Shown here one piece after another: positions 37,385 to 50,049 of a DNA stretch of 64,000 nucleotides (the first letter of the stretch is position 1; every line of letters begins with the position of its first letter). The notes below the pieces were generated by a model. That model saw nothing but the letters and a program-made list of their open reading frames with translations. It was not told the origin of the DNA and ran no database searches. The DNA is taken from positions 23,188,501-23,252,500 of the forward strand of contig NC_079880.1 of assembly GCF_029227915.1 (NCBI RefSeq), written 5' to 3'. The stretch comes from Hydractinia symbiolongicarpus (Eukaryota; Cnidaria; Hydrozoa; Anthoathecata; Hydractiniidae). The translations under genes were made by a program, and so were the position numbers.

Positions 37385-40353
37385 ATGGCATTGTCCAGTC
37401 AAGAAAATAGCAAAAAACATCAATATTCAGAACCATGGGAAGATTCGGATGTGGTTTTAATTGTTGAAGATGAAAAGTTTTATGTGCATTCCATGATACT
37501 TAGTATCGCATCTCCTGTATTTAAAGCTATGTTATCATCTAATTTCAAAGAAGGAAGAGAGAAGGTGATATATCTTCCAGAAAAAAACAAAACAACAATA
37601 TTGATGTTGTTGGATCTCATTTATCCTACCAGTTTAATAAAAATAACAGGTTAGTTTTCTTGTTCTTTGAACTTTAAATGTAATGTGCCTAAAAAATCAG
37701 ACATAGCATAATAAAAAAATAACATTAGATCACCTTATGTCTGTCTGTCTGCCTGTCTGTCTATCGCTTAGTCGTGTTGCACAATATATCACGCAGTGAT
37801 TAATGATAATAAAAGAAAGAAATTTAATATGCATCATCAAAAATCTACCATGGCTGATTACAACGTGTTGCTTTCATTTAATATAGGCGAGCAGTATGAA
37901 GACACTGCTGTGTAAAAATATGTGCGACTGCATGTTTTTAGGTGCGGCTGCGTGTTTTTAGGTGCGGCCAAACGTTCTTAGGTCGGCCACGTGTTTCACC
38001 GCCAGTTTCTAAAACTGGTCTGCAGAATGTCAAAGTTAAAACAGGTGCTAAAAAACGTGGCAGCGCCTTTTGCTGCTGATTTTGCCGCTAATTTCAAGGT
38101 AAAACAGGCGGTAAATGATTCGATCGCGCAGTTTTCCTTGAGATTTGATTCGATGTGGCCCTGAGAGTTCCACCATTAAATGGTGAAAATGTGTTTACTC
38201 TTAGTGAAAGATGGATGCTATGCCAGTTGGTGTCGATGTGTCATTGGAAGATATAGTGGCGTATTATCATAGCCTACGACCTAAGTTGAAGTATTTAAGA
38301 ATATGTATGGTGATTAACAAACTTTATCACAAGTCCAAATCTATGAGAGAGTTTCAATCAATATGCACAAGATTGGGCTTACGTTGAAATAGCATTTTTT
38401 CTCGCAGTATCCTGGTAGATATTATCAAGAATGAGTTGCAAGTGTCATCTTCAAGTTTCGGTTACCGCCAAATGACAGAATTGATAGCATTGAAGTATGA
38501 CGTGATTGTTGCTAAGGAGACTGTGCGAACTATATTGAAGGAGGTGGATCCGTCAGGAGTAAAAAAAGAGGCTTGGAAAAGTGATTACACAGCGTATATA
38601 TGATAGCAAAGGTCCTTGTGACATATATCATATAGATGGAAGTGACTCATTTCTTTGTTATATTCCCGTTTTACAGAGAGAATTCAATGTTTTGTCATCA
38701 CATGGAATTCATGAAACGTACGCCAGTCATCAAGTGCATCGGGAGATCGTCCAGACCTATTTCATATTCCGTCAGCAAGTGGCTATTCAAATCAAGGGTT
38801 GCTTGTGGATAGCACTGAAGAATCTATCACTGAAAATGTCATGGGAATTGATCATCATCCAGTTTTCAAAAAAAAAGATTTGCATGATTTATTGATTTGT
38901 TATACATCACTTGCAAGCACCCATGGACGCATAACAATCATTGGAAACATATATGTGGAATTACTTGAATTTTTGAGGAATGGCGGTTTTATAGTTTAAC
39001 AAGATAAACAAAAAGAAACATTTATATAACTTTTAGAAGTCTCTTTGCTGAAACATAACATGCAATAAAATATCACACATAAATCATGAGAATAATATAA
39101 AATTAACTTTGGTTGTTTTTCATTGTATATTTTGATATCTTATCTTTACACTTCAATCCAACATTAACTATGTAGGTTTCTCCTACAGTTATCGGACGGT
39201 TATGAATATCATATTTCCCAGAGTGGGCTCTTTTCAATATATTTCTTAGTTCACCTTCCTTTTTCGTGATAGGACTTCTCTTCAACCACAGGGAGTGCAA
39301 ATATCAGCTGATATCATAATAGGTCTCCATACGCCAATCCTAGCTCCACAAGCTTTTGTTGTTCAACTTGAGGAGCCTTCAATTTTGTTAATGATGAATG
39401 AATTTAATAAATACTCTATACCTCTGGACTCAAGTTGATTGTTTACCTTTTTAAAGCTTCCAGCTGTAGCTGCCATTTTCTGTGAGTTTGGAGAAGTAAC
39501 TTTCTAAAAATTCCGTTCTAGTGTTCGGGGCTCTAATTTGCAGACCAAAACACTCCGCCCTTGGTCACATGCCGCTGTTTTTCGAAAATCTTCTGCGGAA
39601 AGAAACGACCACCTGTTTTACCTTGAATTTAGCGCCAAAATCAGTGGCAAAAAGTGCGGCCGTGTATTTCAGTACCTCTTTTAACTGCCACATTCTGCAG
39701 ACCATATTTAAAAACTGGCGGTAAAACGGACGGTTAAACACGCACCCGCTGCAATAAAGACGCGCCCGCGCTTTTTAAAATGTGGCCGCACATAATTTCA
39801 CGCCACCGCGTCTTTCACAGTGCGCCTATTATAAATGAAAACAAAACGTTATAATCAGCCACGGTATAAATCAGACAGAAACCCTCATCTTTCATGACTT
39901 TTTTTTTCTTTACGCCTAATTTAAACTTTTAAAATTTTTTCTTTAATTTCAGATTATTCAGACTGTCCAACGTTACTGGAACTTGCGAGAGAGTATGATA
40001 TAAAAAAAATAATGCCACAAATTGATGATTATTTGCATCACGAAGTTGAATGTTCATACGAAGTATTGCTACTGGCTGAAGAGTATCGTCTTGAGAAAAC
40101 GAGAGAAAAACATGTTAAATATTACATCACAAAAAGCGATAATTCCATGAATAAAGTGTTTAATGAAAAGTGGAATGGTGTATCAGACCAGACAAAATTG
40201 AAGATATTATTAGGTAAAATAAGCGATTTGAGAATTGGCAACAAGAATTGTAAATGTAACAATTGGTCATTGAGCTATTGTGTCCATCCCACTACTCATT
40301 TAACTTGGGAAACAATGCGAACACTTCATAATGCAGCAGAAGCATTTAAATAA
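37385..40353 (+). CDS. BTB-domain protein, cluster copy B
   Basis: Exons 37385-37649 and 39953-40353, GT-AG at phase 1, giving 221 residues, the same length as copy A. Residues ~20-88 form the BTB core (SDVVLIVEDEKFYVHSMIL, ASPVFKAMLSSNFKEG, LLDLIYP). Exon 2 encodes LLELAREYDIKKIM, LLAEEYRLEKTREKHVKYYI and the Cys/His tail CKCNNWSLSYCVH, ending in LHNAAEAFK. The reading frame is intact despite a ~2-kb transposon that fills most of the intron. Exon 1 could alternatively splice to the orphan exon 2 at 42230, which has the same phase. An acceptor-like TTTTTAG lies 17 bases before the ATG. An adaptor role with cullin-3 is inferred from the family only. Confidence 0.87.
38211..38998 (+). pseudogene. 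Broken integrase-type (DDE) transposase
   Basis: Fragments in three frames. 38211-38387 reads SLEDIVAYYHSLRPK and stops. About 38411-38600 reads FGYRQMTELIALKYDVIV and ETVRTILKEVDPSGV, then stops. About 38590 onward reads GPCDIYHIDGSDSFLCY, where HIDG carries the first catalytic Asp. This order is typical of animal 'integrase core domain' transposases (ELVAYYF..., GYR, ETVR..LDP.GV, GPNY.WHIDG.D). Frameshifts and stops make it non-functional. The last part (to 38998, ending RNGGFIV) is not recognised. Confidence 0.75.
39103..39300 (-). other. Possible captured fragment of a Cys-loop receptor
   Basis: This minus-strand frame inside the transposon reads ELRNILKR, YDIHNRPITVGETYIVNVGL and SKYTMKNNQ. 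The order resembles the start of a ligand-gated channel ligand-binding domain (LxxxLLxxYDxxxRPxxxxxxxxVxxGL). It is only 65 codons and the likeness is weak. It could be a host exon carried by the element, or chance. Confidence 0.25.
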
Positions 40354-42229
40354 AACAATTTATTATTTTTTTTGTTTTAATGTGTTTTTGTTCATGATAT
40401 GATAATATTAATATGATAATATTTAGGATAAAGGTTTATGCACATTTGAAATATTAAAGAATAATAAGCTGTTGGCTTGTGAGAAAATCAAATTTCGTGC
40501 ATCTCTAGCATATAGTAGTGATTTACAAACAAAATTAATTAAAAACAAAATTTTGCTGCCTCACCCATAAGTATTTCGTACTAGCTTATCGTTGGATTGA
40601 TCAATTATTTTTACAATATTGTTAACTAGAGATACAATGTCTGAAATGGATTTCATCCAAAAAAGTTAACGTTTTAAAATTATAAGTATATATTTTCTTA
40701 AAGCCACATAAATTTCGCTCGACTGTTTTTTTTTTTTTTTTGCAAAGGATAATAAACCGTGAAGACGTAACACCTTTTCCGAGTTGCTGACTCCCAGCAA
40801 TCAAATCTACTCCACTTAACTACTAAAGCAATGGTAAGCATTGTGTTATATTTTTGACTATTGTTTGAAATGTATGTAGGAAAAAAGAATGATGTTTTGT
40901 AATATGTTTATGATCAAGGAAAACAGTTTCACTGCATGTCGCATTTCCTCGAATTGTGTGCAGCTGTGTCAAAATCTTGATGAGTAACAGAAACAAAAGT
41001 AATAAACTCCAACTAGAGATATTCTTTTCGACAATATAAGTAGTAAGTGTATATATTATCTGTGTTACAGCCTTCTTCATGTCAACGATACTTTACGACT
41101 TTAGTATTTTGTAATATTGTTTTTGTTATTAGTAAAGATTTTTTTGGTTATTTTACGAAATATTTGAGGTTCATATTATTATTTAAACATTATATATAAA
41201 TTCTTACTTCACTTTTGCATTTCACACCGTTGTTGAAAATGTATAAAAGAGTGCTAATGTCTTCAGTAATTCTTTTATTTTTTATGAAATTATTTTTGTG
41301 TTTGTAGCCAGAAAGAAAATTTATTTGTTATTTAGTTACGCAATTTTGTAGCTTGCTAATCAGTTTGTAACGTTCTTAAAAAGTTGAAAATAAAGCTATG
41401 TTATTTTAGAGCGAAACCTTTTGCTAACTTAACGTCTGTCTGTTAATTTTGTTTACTTACTGTTTTTGATAATTATTCCAGCAAAATCTTCTTCTCAAGT
41501 TTTTCATTTTCCTTATATAAAACTAATTTTTTCCTTATGATAAAGAAAATACGTACCTAACATTTTTCTCCTTAGCGAATTACTTAGGATAGATTTTATT
41601 GTCCATAGAAAAGGAACGTTTTTTCACTGTATTTAGCAGATAATGTAATTGTATCCATTTTTTCTTCATTTTTTTTCTACATGTGTTAGAAGACTGTACT
41701 GGAAGTAATTTGTTAAGCATTGTTTAAGTACATTGGTTAACTATATTCTGCCCACGTCAAATTTTCGCGCAATCAAACTCGCAATAATCATGTTTTTGGC
41801 CTAAAAAATTGTTTGGCAGAGACTCTCTGGACACTTATAAGCCTATTGTATTCACTTTTGATGTATTCCTACATGTATTTACAACCTTTCTTGTGGTTGT
41901 GACGTTACTTCAAAATAAGCTGTTTGTCGTTTAGCATATAACATATTGTTTCTCGCATACATTTAAGGAAAAAAATGTAAATTCAGAATTGATTTTTACA
42001 AACAGACGCAGTCTTCCTACTGTTATAAATAAAAACACTTGTTTACCATTATTTTTGTTAGTATTTATAAATATAAGCGTTCCAAACGTAAACATTAAAT
42101 CTGCATGTTTGTAATAAGATCTTGCAGTTGCAAAATTAAGTTCTGCAGTTCGTATAAAGTCGTGAAAATTTTTTTCGCGAAAAAAATTATTTTTTAGCTT
42201 TCTCAATCATTTCTATTATTTTATTTTAG
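40354..42229. other. Duplicated flank between BTB copies B and C; no exon 1 found
   Basis: 40622-40804 resembles 60405-60605, the 3' flank of copy F. 41025-41560 resembles 36465-37000, the 5' flank of copy B. Where exon 1 of copy C should follow (about 41750-42200) no BTB core can be read in any frame. Confidence 0.6.
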
Positions 42230-42618
42230 ATTATTCATGCTGCAGATCTTTGCTTGAACTAGCAAGAGAGTACGAAATCAAGAGAATTCTGGAACACATT
42301 GATGATTTTATTTATCATGAGGTCAAATGCTCTTTCGATGCATTGCAACTGGCTGAAGAATTTCAATTGATGAGGGCTAAGAAAAAACATATTGAATATT
42401 ACGTTAAAATGAATGTTACATCATATCTTGATGACAAATGGAATACGGTGTCAGATAAAACAAAGCTTCAAATATTGTTAGGTAAAATAGACGCAATGAA
42501 AGTTTATTCTGGTCGATGTTCATCGTGTCGTTCGTATAAATATTGTGAACATTGCACTGACTCTACAATCTGGGAAAATGCGCGAGACCTTAAGCATGCT
42601 ACAAAATTATTCAAATAG
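42230..42618 (+). pseudogene. Orphan BTB-family exon 2, copy C
   Basis: After TTATTTTAG the exon opens in phase 1 and reads LLELAREYEIKRILEHIDDF, ALQLAEEFQLMRAKKKHIEYY, the tail CSSCRSYKYCEHC and ends LKHATKLF-K-stop. The frame is fully open, but no matching exon 1 lies between copy B and here. Either the partner exon was lost and this is a remnant, or it is an alternative last exon for copy B exon 1 (37385-37649). The intact frame favours continued use or recent loss. Confidence 0.7.
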
Positions 42619-43711
42619 ATGTGAAGCGTGGATGGCAATATTCGATAGAGTTAAGGAGCAATCACAAAAAGTGAAAAAGGTTTTTTTAAAAAGACACCTT
42701 TGACTTTCTAAGACTAGTATTTCAAAATCTAGTCCAGTAGTGATTTATATTTAATACGAGTCTCACTAACTAAACGATTTTTGTGTTTTTAATGTAACAT
42801 ATATACCTATATATGTAAATGTATGTCACTAAAGGAGTGACGATTTTAGTAAAAAGAAAGCATTAAATGTTGTACTATTATGTGGAATCAGCTACCACTG
42901 CAAGTATTCGTGATATGTTGAATATTAAAGGATAATTTTTTTTTCCAGTTTTTATTATTTGTTTGTTACACTTTTTTGGAAAATACAAACTGTTGATACG
43001 AATCTAGTATTTCGTAATAATTTTTTCGTTTTGTTGTTAATACAATTTTGATACGATTTTTGAAGTTTTATTAAAACCTTTTTATAATTTATTTTTTTAC
43101 AGCCAAAAAGGAGTACTGCTTTTCAGTATTCAATTTTTCTTATATATTTTTGCTACTTAAACGCAATTCACAATTCTTCTACTCAGACGTGGAGCCACTT
43201 GGTTTTGTGTGCCATGTAACTAAACTGACCTGTTATTTTTTTTCATCAGAGAAATGAGATTTAATAACATCAATATTGATCAGCTACTTTCTCCATTAAA
43301 GATTAATCGTTTTTTCCTTCTTTGAAATTAGATGACAAAAAGGGTTAGAAAAACACTTTGTTTTGGAGATTTTTGGTTAAACGTATTTGTATAGCTAAAT
43401 ACACACTTTCTAAACATACTGTGTAAGAATGAAAGACGATATATTTAAAACAAATTTACTCTTAATAATACCTAATGTATTATAGTTTTGTCTAGTTTTT
43501 CTATTTTCAACATTTTTATTATCACTATTCTGAAGATTTTAGTTTCCTGTGTAGAAAATTACAAAAATTACAACTTGTAAAAATACAAAAGCCAACTTTC
43601 GTCTGACTGTCTGATCGTACTTTATTTTCACAGAAATTTGATATATTTTTATTCTTTTATGTTTTGTGTTTAGTTATACATAATATCTACTGTGTTTAAA
43701 TACTTACAAGA
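42619..43711. other. Intergenic flank between BTB copies C and D
   Basis: 42840-43110 resembles 61020-61230; about 43380-43711 resembles the flanks just upstream of copies F and G. No separate gene is seen. Confidence 0.55.
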
Positions 43712-46622
43712 ATGGCGGTATTCAATAAAACCGAAGAGAAAAAGCACCAGTATGCAGAACCATGGGATGATTCTGATGTGATTTTAAAAGTTGAAGATGA
43801 AAAGTTTCATGTACATTCAATGATACTTGGTTTTGCATCACCTGTTTTCAAAGCCATGTTGTCCTCCAACTTTAAAGAAGGAAAAGAGAAGGTGATCAAT
43901 CTGCCAGGGAAAAATAAAAGAGATATTGTGACTCTATTAAATATCATTTATCCAACTGATTTTATGATTACAGGTGAGTAAACGACAAATTGAAAAGCTC
44001 GTGGATAAATCCACATGATTAGGAAACTTAACAATTACAGTGATTCATATTTGCATTAAGAATAATAACTCATCAAAGGCTGATAAATAAAATATATTAG
44101 ATTTTGCTTTTTTGACGAACCGTTATGAAGGTGTTAGGGTTTAAAGTATTTTGATTACGTTATCCGCACTGTCCTTTCCATTACGGATGGGTTAACTCAG
44201 CTCCAACATGTTCACCTTATTATCACCCCAAGTGGTCCCTAGTTACTTGCACCCATTTCCAACTTATTATTACTGAAACTTAAATGTGCTATAAAACAGC
44301 TTAACTAACGTTGCTCATTTTATTACCTTCGGTGTGATGCATTCACGTGCCGTAACGTCACACACAATTGACAAATGAGACTTTTTTCACCTACTTCAAG
44401 AAAAAATGGAGAAATAAGTGGAGCCTTGCCTGTCACAGACGAGCTAGCCAGCCTAACTACACATATCTAAATCAAAAGTTGCATTACATCAAGTAACCTT
44501 TGTAGGTTTTAATAAGAGAGAAAATTTAATTAACGTAAAAGGACCACATATGGTAGCTAGCTAGCTATATGGGTTAATTAGTAATTTTTCAGGTATATAT
44601 AAAATTTACTCCATTTTACTGTATAAGATTGCATTAGTTTTAATAAAACAAATATGTATCCCAAACCTAAGTTCGGAATAAAATCGAAAGTTCATCTAAC
44701 CTAAGAACCGTATAAATTTTCTGTTGTTAAGAAGTATGTATGTATGTCTTCACAGAAAGGTTTTGAATTATAATTACATGTTACATACGAAAAGAAATTT
44801 AGCAGATGCTTTTGCAAGAACTTTTTCAAACAATAGCCATTTATAATAGCTTTTTTAAAAGTCACATATTTAAAAAAAAACATTGCGTTGATAACATGGA
44901 TTTATACCTTATTTCGACTGTAAATTAAAATAGTGGATATAGGCATAAAATAATAATAATAGTAGTTGTCTTGTCTATTATCTACTAGTCGTTGTGCAAG
45001 ATTCTCTGTCATTAATTTTGTTCTCATCCAGTTAAACTGATGAATTCTGCTCCAGCTGTGGTCTGCACTTTTGTTTTACTTCACATCTCCGTTTTTCATT
45101 GCGCGCATAACTTATGCGCGCAATGAAAAATGAAAAACTCGGTCCGTGATTTTTCTTTTTGTTTCGCCTATATATAATGCACGACAATCTTTACATGTAA
45201 ACAACATTACTTTAACTCTTTCGAGTTAACAATGAATTTATTGTATGTTGCTTTAAAACTTGACGAAGGATCTCGCTGGCACCTGGTACAATCCTTATAA
45301 ATGCTGATACGACGAATTACTCTGATGTTATAATTTTTTTTCTTTGCGTGATGACTTTCTAAGTGTATCGATCTTTGATTAATGCATACTACACATGTCC
45401 AATCTCTTGTTTCCTCCCTTTTTCGTCACTGACTATGATGTTGGCACGACTTAGTACTGGTGAGATGACACGTGTTTTGCAACATTTCTAATGGTTTGAT
45501 AGATAAGGTACTGGGCAGTGTGTTGGAGTCGATGGCTCTTTCAGCTTATCCATCATGTCTATTTTTCATGTTAGAGTTGCTGTTGGGATCTGTAATTACG
45601 CCATGAATCAAAGAAATCTTTGCACTATATGATCGGACTAGCAGAAATATTTTTATCTTGTTATGCATAGATGTTGTTGTTCTCGAAAAATATCGTCATA
45701 TTTTTTTCGTTTTTTAGTTCTCGTATATTTCACTCTAAAGGCTCGTGAAATATGTAACAAGAACATAAAAAACCCCAAAATATTTCCGATATTTTTCTCC
45801 ACACTGTGCGATAACTACTACGTATCATATTTAATAACTTTACGCGAATAATATATCGTCCAAAACGCCCTTTAAGAAGCTTTTATTTTATTTTATTTTG
45901 ATAAGTTATTGTTCTACCGTTTTAGCTTGTTGAGTCCCTTCAACGTGCTAGAAAACATTTCTGCCAACTTTTTTTTTCGGTGGGAGAGACTTATTTACCC
46001 CCTCCTAACACTGGTCATACAGAGTGCCCCTTTTCCAAAATCTCATCCGGAATTTTTTGTTCATAAACAAGTTTTTATTCTTGCACTGATAGATTTTGGA
46101 AACCATGACTTGGTTGATTTATAAAATTGGATCATGTGTTCACACCACCTGTTCCATTAAATTAAGTGTAATTTTGGCATGACTTTGTCTTTTTTTAGGA
46201 GATTCGAATTGCACAGGTCTACTTGAACTGGGAAGAGAGTACGATATTAGAAGGATATCACTTCTGGTGGATGAGTTTCTTTGTCACGACGTTAAATGCT
46301 CCTAGATGCATTCAAACAAGCTGATGAATATAGTTTGACGAAAACAAAGAAAAAATGTATCGATCATTATATTAGTTTAAGTAATCACGGAAGATCTGCT
46401 CACGAATTTAATGGTGATTGGAGCAACATTTCTGTTGAATCAAAATTTGAAATACTATGTGGTAAAGTACAGGCAATTACGAAAAATGAAAACATATATT
46501 GCTCTGTTTGTAAGGCATTAAAAATGTTCGCAACTAGCTGCGAACATTATTCGTCAACCGATATTCGCATAAAAGACTATTACTCGCTTCGGAAGACTGT
46601 GCGAGTTTTCTCTACCAGTTGA
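43712..46622 (+). pseudogene. BTB-domain gene copy D, frameshifted in exon 2
   Basis: Exon 1 (43712-43973) is intact, encoding HQYAEPWDDSDVILKVEDEK, FHVHSMILGFASPVFKAML and LLNIIYPTDF. Exon 2 (46199-46622) starts in phase with LLELGREYDIRRISLLVDEF and VKCS, then hits TAG at 46303-46305. Compared with copy C, one base is missing just there (TGCTCCTAGATGCA against TGCTCTTTCGATGCA); after it the other frame continues DAFKQADEYSLTKTKKKC to the Cys/His tail CSVCK...CEH and a stop at 46622. A spliced message would encode 122 residues, still a whole BTB core. It could be a pseudogene, a truncated BTB-only protein or an assembly error. Confidence 0.75.
45092..45130. repeat. Perfect 39-nt palindrome
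   Basis: TTTTTCATTGCGCGCATAA, one central C (45111), then its exact reverse complement. It lies in the intron of BTB copy D. Confidence 0.95.
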
Positions 46623-47429
46623 GTAAATTTTTTATCATTTGTTTATTTCACTTTTGTGAAAAACAAAGTGTTACTAATGCTAATATTAATGCTTTTGTTT
46701 TGTTGTTAATGCAATTTCAATACGATTTTTCATATTTTGTTAAAACATTTTATATAAGTATTATCTACCTTTTTACACACTATGTTCAAAGCCGTACATT
46801 AGTGTTGGTGTGTCTACTTTACTTGGTTCTATTTAGTAATATTTTTATGTAATACTTTGTAATATTTTGAGGAGTATGTTCAGGAGAAAAAAAATAGTTT
46901 TATTTGTGTACTTATTTGTACAGGTTAGATTATAAAGTTTGGAAACAATGCAATCCTGCATTTTTAATAATTTTTGCAGCAGTTTTTTTATTAATTGGAC
47001 AATGCACTTATTTCAAATACCAGCGTAAAAGTAGCAAATTTCTCAGAGTATTACTTGCTACAAAAATTGAGCTTGCAAATTAAGCAAAAGACAGAAATTA
47101 ATACATTCTAGAAAATTATGTTATCCTCATTAGTCTACTCTATATTAGTACCTTCCTGTTCAACAGGATGAAAGTACCTAAATATTGTTTAGTAAAGGAT
47201 TTTTGGCTCAAAATCAGTGGGATAGTTAACTCCCTTTTTTATACATGAAATTAAATTTAGACTTTCCTACAAATATGTCAAATTTACGTTAGCAGTTTCA
47301 TATGTTTTCTCAATGAAATTAGTTTGCAAAATGTCCAGTCATATGTTCGAGTCTATAAGTCTGTAAATCCCTTCTTTCTCTGTAAAAGATTTGCATTATT
47401 ATTTCTATTCATAGATTGAAAAGTGAAAA
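46623..47429. other. Duplicated flank between BTB copies D and E
   Basis: 46740-47380 is closely similar to 61190-61800, upstream of copy G, marking another unit of segmental duplication. No gene is seen. Confidence 0.6.
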
Positions 47430-47612
47430 TGTACTGTTTAGTGAAACAGAAGAAGAAAAACATCAATATGTAGAGAAATGGGATGATTCTGATGTGATTT
47501 TAAAAGTAGAAAATGAAAAGTTTCACATTTAATGTACATTCAATGATACTTGGTTACCCTTCTCCATTTTTTAACCATATTGTCATCTAATTTCAAAGAA
47601 GGAGAACAATAG
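47430..47612 (+). pseudogene. Ruined BTB exon 1, copy E
   Basis: From about 47433 the plus strand reads FSETEEEKHQYVEKWDDSDV, ILKVENEKFH, then a stop at 47530. After small shifts it continues VHSMILGYPSPFFNHIV and a diverged FKEG segment, with more stops. There is no exon 2 downstream. It is a clear dead copy of exon 1. Confidence 0.85.
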
Positions 47613-50049
47613 ACTCGTAAATGTGACGTATATATAACGGGCCCATATTGCCTAAATTCTGTTTCATTTTTGTTAACTTTGACCGTTGCAATGATATTTT
47701 TTATGTCATTTTGGGTATATATATATATATTGTATGCATATTTGTTGTTTGATAAGCTCCAAAGATCTGGTATACTTCTACACATATGTTTATATTTGTG
47801 TAACTAATTTTTAAGTTAAAGAGTGGAACTGATTGATTTTCTTAATCAAGAGTTGGTTATTTTTTGGTTTCTATTTCTATTTACAGTTGTTTTAATCCTT
47901 TATTAATTACAAGCTCGTGAGCTTGTATTAAAACGCAAATGTGTCCTACAAGAATGGAAATTTTTGCCTCTCTGAGCACCGACACGGGAGTAGTCGTGTG
48001 TTCGAATCTCATCTTGGTAACTATTTTTACTTTTTTATTTCTTTTTACTAACTCGTAACTAACTATGTCCGAAATAATCAATTGCAATTTTGATTTTTGT
48101 CACTTAACGTCATTTTAGGCCAAATTGGTCCAAAAATTAAAACTATTTTAGACAAAACTTGGCAAAGTTAACAAAAAAAGTAAGCCGAACATGGTGACAT
48201 TAAAATTTTGATTTTTTGTCACCTAAATGTCATTTAAGGCCAAAATTGGTTCGAAAATTAAAATACTTTATTTTCGACAAAATTTGGCACAGTTAACAAA
48301 AAAAGTATGCTGAATATGATAGTGACATCAAAGTTTTGATTTTTGTCACCTAAATGGAGTTTAAGCTCATAAACGTTTCAATCGCGCGACTTTCAACCAT
48401 GAATGATAGGCTGTATTTTTTGTTAGCAGAAATTGTAAAATTGGGTTGCATTGTGGATGTTTCATAGTTGTGCATTTTCAATAGCGAGCGCCTGCATATT
48501 GTTTATTTTTTAAAAAGATAAGATTAGTGTTCACAAGCTTTATTTAACTAACTGGTAAAGTAAAGGTGTTTCCACCAAAGTTTTCAAAAGTGAATATAGG
48601 CAGAATTAAGGTCTCCCCAAATGCCTGGGAAGTAGTCTGCGAAAAATAAAATTTCCACAACAATACGTAAGAGAAAAACGAAGACGCTACACCATATATA
48701 AATAATTACGAGAACGAAATGCTTTTTGTAGCGAAAAGAATTTCTCGTTTTCGCTTTCTTCTTTCTGTCAGTCAGTTTACCCCAGACTGACCCAACGAAA
48801 ATTGAAATTTCGAGGAATTTTCCGTTCAAGAAGATCTACAAATCAATTTTGAAAAATAACTGCGTAGTCCACAAGAAATGTTATTGCCCATCTGAATAGC
48901 AAAATATGTCGTGTCTAACTTCGTAACAGAAATCACAATTTAATAGACAGCTTTTTGTAAACTTTATTCGCGAGGTTGTTTACGTATATCATACGTCTTG
49001 TTTGTTTTAATTTACATATTTTCGATAATAACTAGCACTGTCACTATTCATTATTTAATCTAACCTTTTTTCGATAGAATAGATTGTGTTGTTTAAAACA
49101 TAAGTTAATTAACAAATCCAAATAGATCCATTAAAGTTTAGCTTCTTATGACTGCGTAGGTTAAGGAATACTAATGGAATGTTTTTGTTACTTAGGAACT
49201 AACATTACCTTTTTATGGTCATACTCACTTAAATTTCCATTTTAAGTATCACTATAACAAATAATCTTTTGGCTTCTTTAATACTTGCGTAATCTTAGAA
49301 AGTGGAGACCAACATCATGTTCCTTTATCGTACATACAACTTTGTTTAAAACAATATGGGAATAACAACAGTTAAACAGTATGTCTGCTCATGTGTGAGT
49401 AGACACCCAATTTATGTGGCTGAATATCTGCCTTGTATTTTCATTATCACCTAAACAATTTCATTTGGTTAATAGGTTTGATTTTAAGAACTGTGGATTA
49501 TACCAAGGTAATTAATAACAACACCATACTGCGTAAAAATCAATTAATTGCAAGAGACATATTTTTGTAGTGTTATTCTTTAGCCCCGTTACAATGCAGT
49601 CCTAATGTCACTTGACATACTCATGTTCTCGTCAGAATTTTTTATCACCGTATCACGTACTTGTATAGCTACTACGCAATTTTGAGCGTACAACAAGGAA
49701 TGAAAGACGCTAGTTTCAACAGTTTTTACTCTTATTTATTTATTTATTTATTTGTTATGTAAAACTAAACAATCTGTTTTTAAATGTGTAATTTTTCCAT
49801 TTCTACATTTTCATAATAGCCATTCTAAAGGGTTTAGTTGGCAGTGTAGAAAAGTACTCACATTGCAACTTGTGAAGATGGAGAGAAAAAAGCTCTATTA
49901 GCTACCACATCCTTTACCAACTTTCGTCTGACTCTCAGCTAGATAACAATCTAGCTGAGGGTTTTTTCTACAGAAATTGAGACATTTTTATTTTGTTATG
50001 TTTTACATTTAGTTATAGAAAAATGTGCTGTGCGTAAATTCTTACAAGA
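47613..50049. other. Intergenic between BTB copies E and F
   Basis: Contains the ~120-bp tandem repeat at 48088-48358 and, near 47996, GTTCGAATC, which resembles a tRNA-type B box but has no cloverleaf around it. About 49790-50049 resembles the flanks before copies D and G. Confidence 0.5.
48088..48358. repeat. ~120-bp tandem repeat, 2.2 copies
   Basis: TTTTGATTTTTGTCAC-like starts occur at 48088, 48206 and 48334, each followed by a TAAxGTCATTT-type stretch, GGCCAAA and AGTTAACAAAAAAAGTA. Units are 118 and 128 bases. Confidence 0.8.

Larger units (their letters stand above)
37846..39866. mobile_element. ~2-kb transposon with ~280-bp terminal inverted repeats
   Basis: The left end (37846 to about 38140) and the right end (about 39585-39866) are imperfect inverted copies of each other: both read inward TACCATGGCTGATTA/TACCGTGGCTGATTA, then TTTCATTTA, ATAGGCG, ACCGCCAGTTT, GGTCTGCAGAATGT and AAGGTAAAACAGG. 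Inside lies a dead integrase-type transposase. AAATC on both flanks may be a target duplication, with uncertain borders. The superfamily resembles the eukaryotic IS3-like group (IS3EU), from memory of its transposase. It lies wholly in the intron of BTB copy B. Confidence 0.85.

Noticed and set aside
47930-48020. tRNA gene or tRNA-derived SINE
   Set aside because: GTTCGAATC resembles a B box, but I could not find an A box or fold a cloverleaf.
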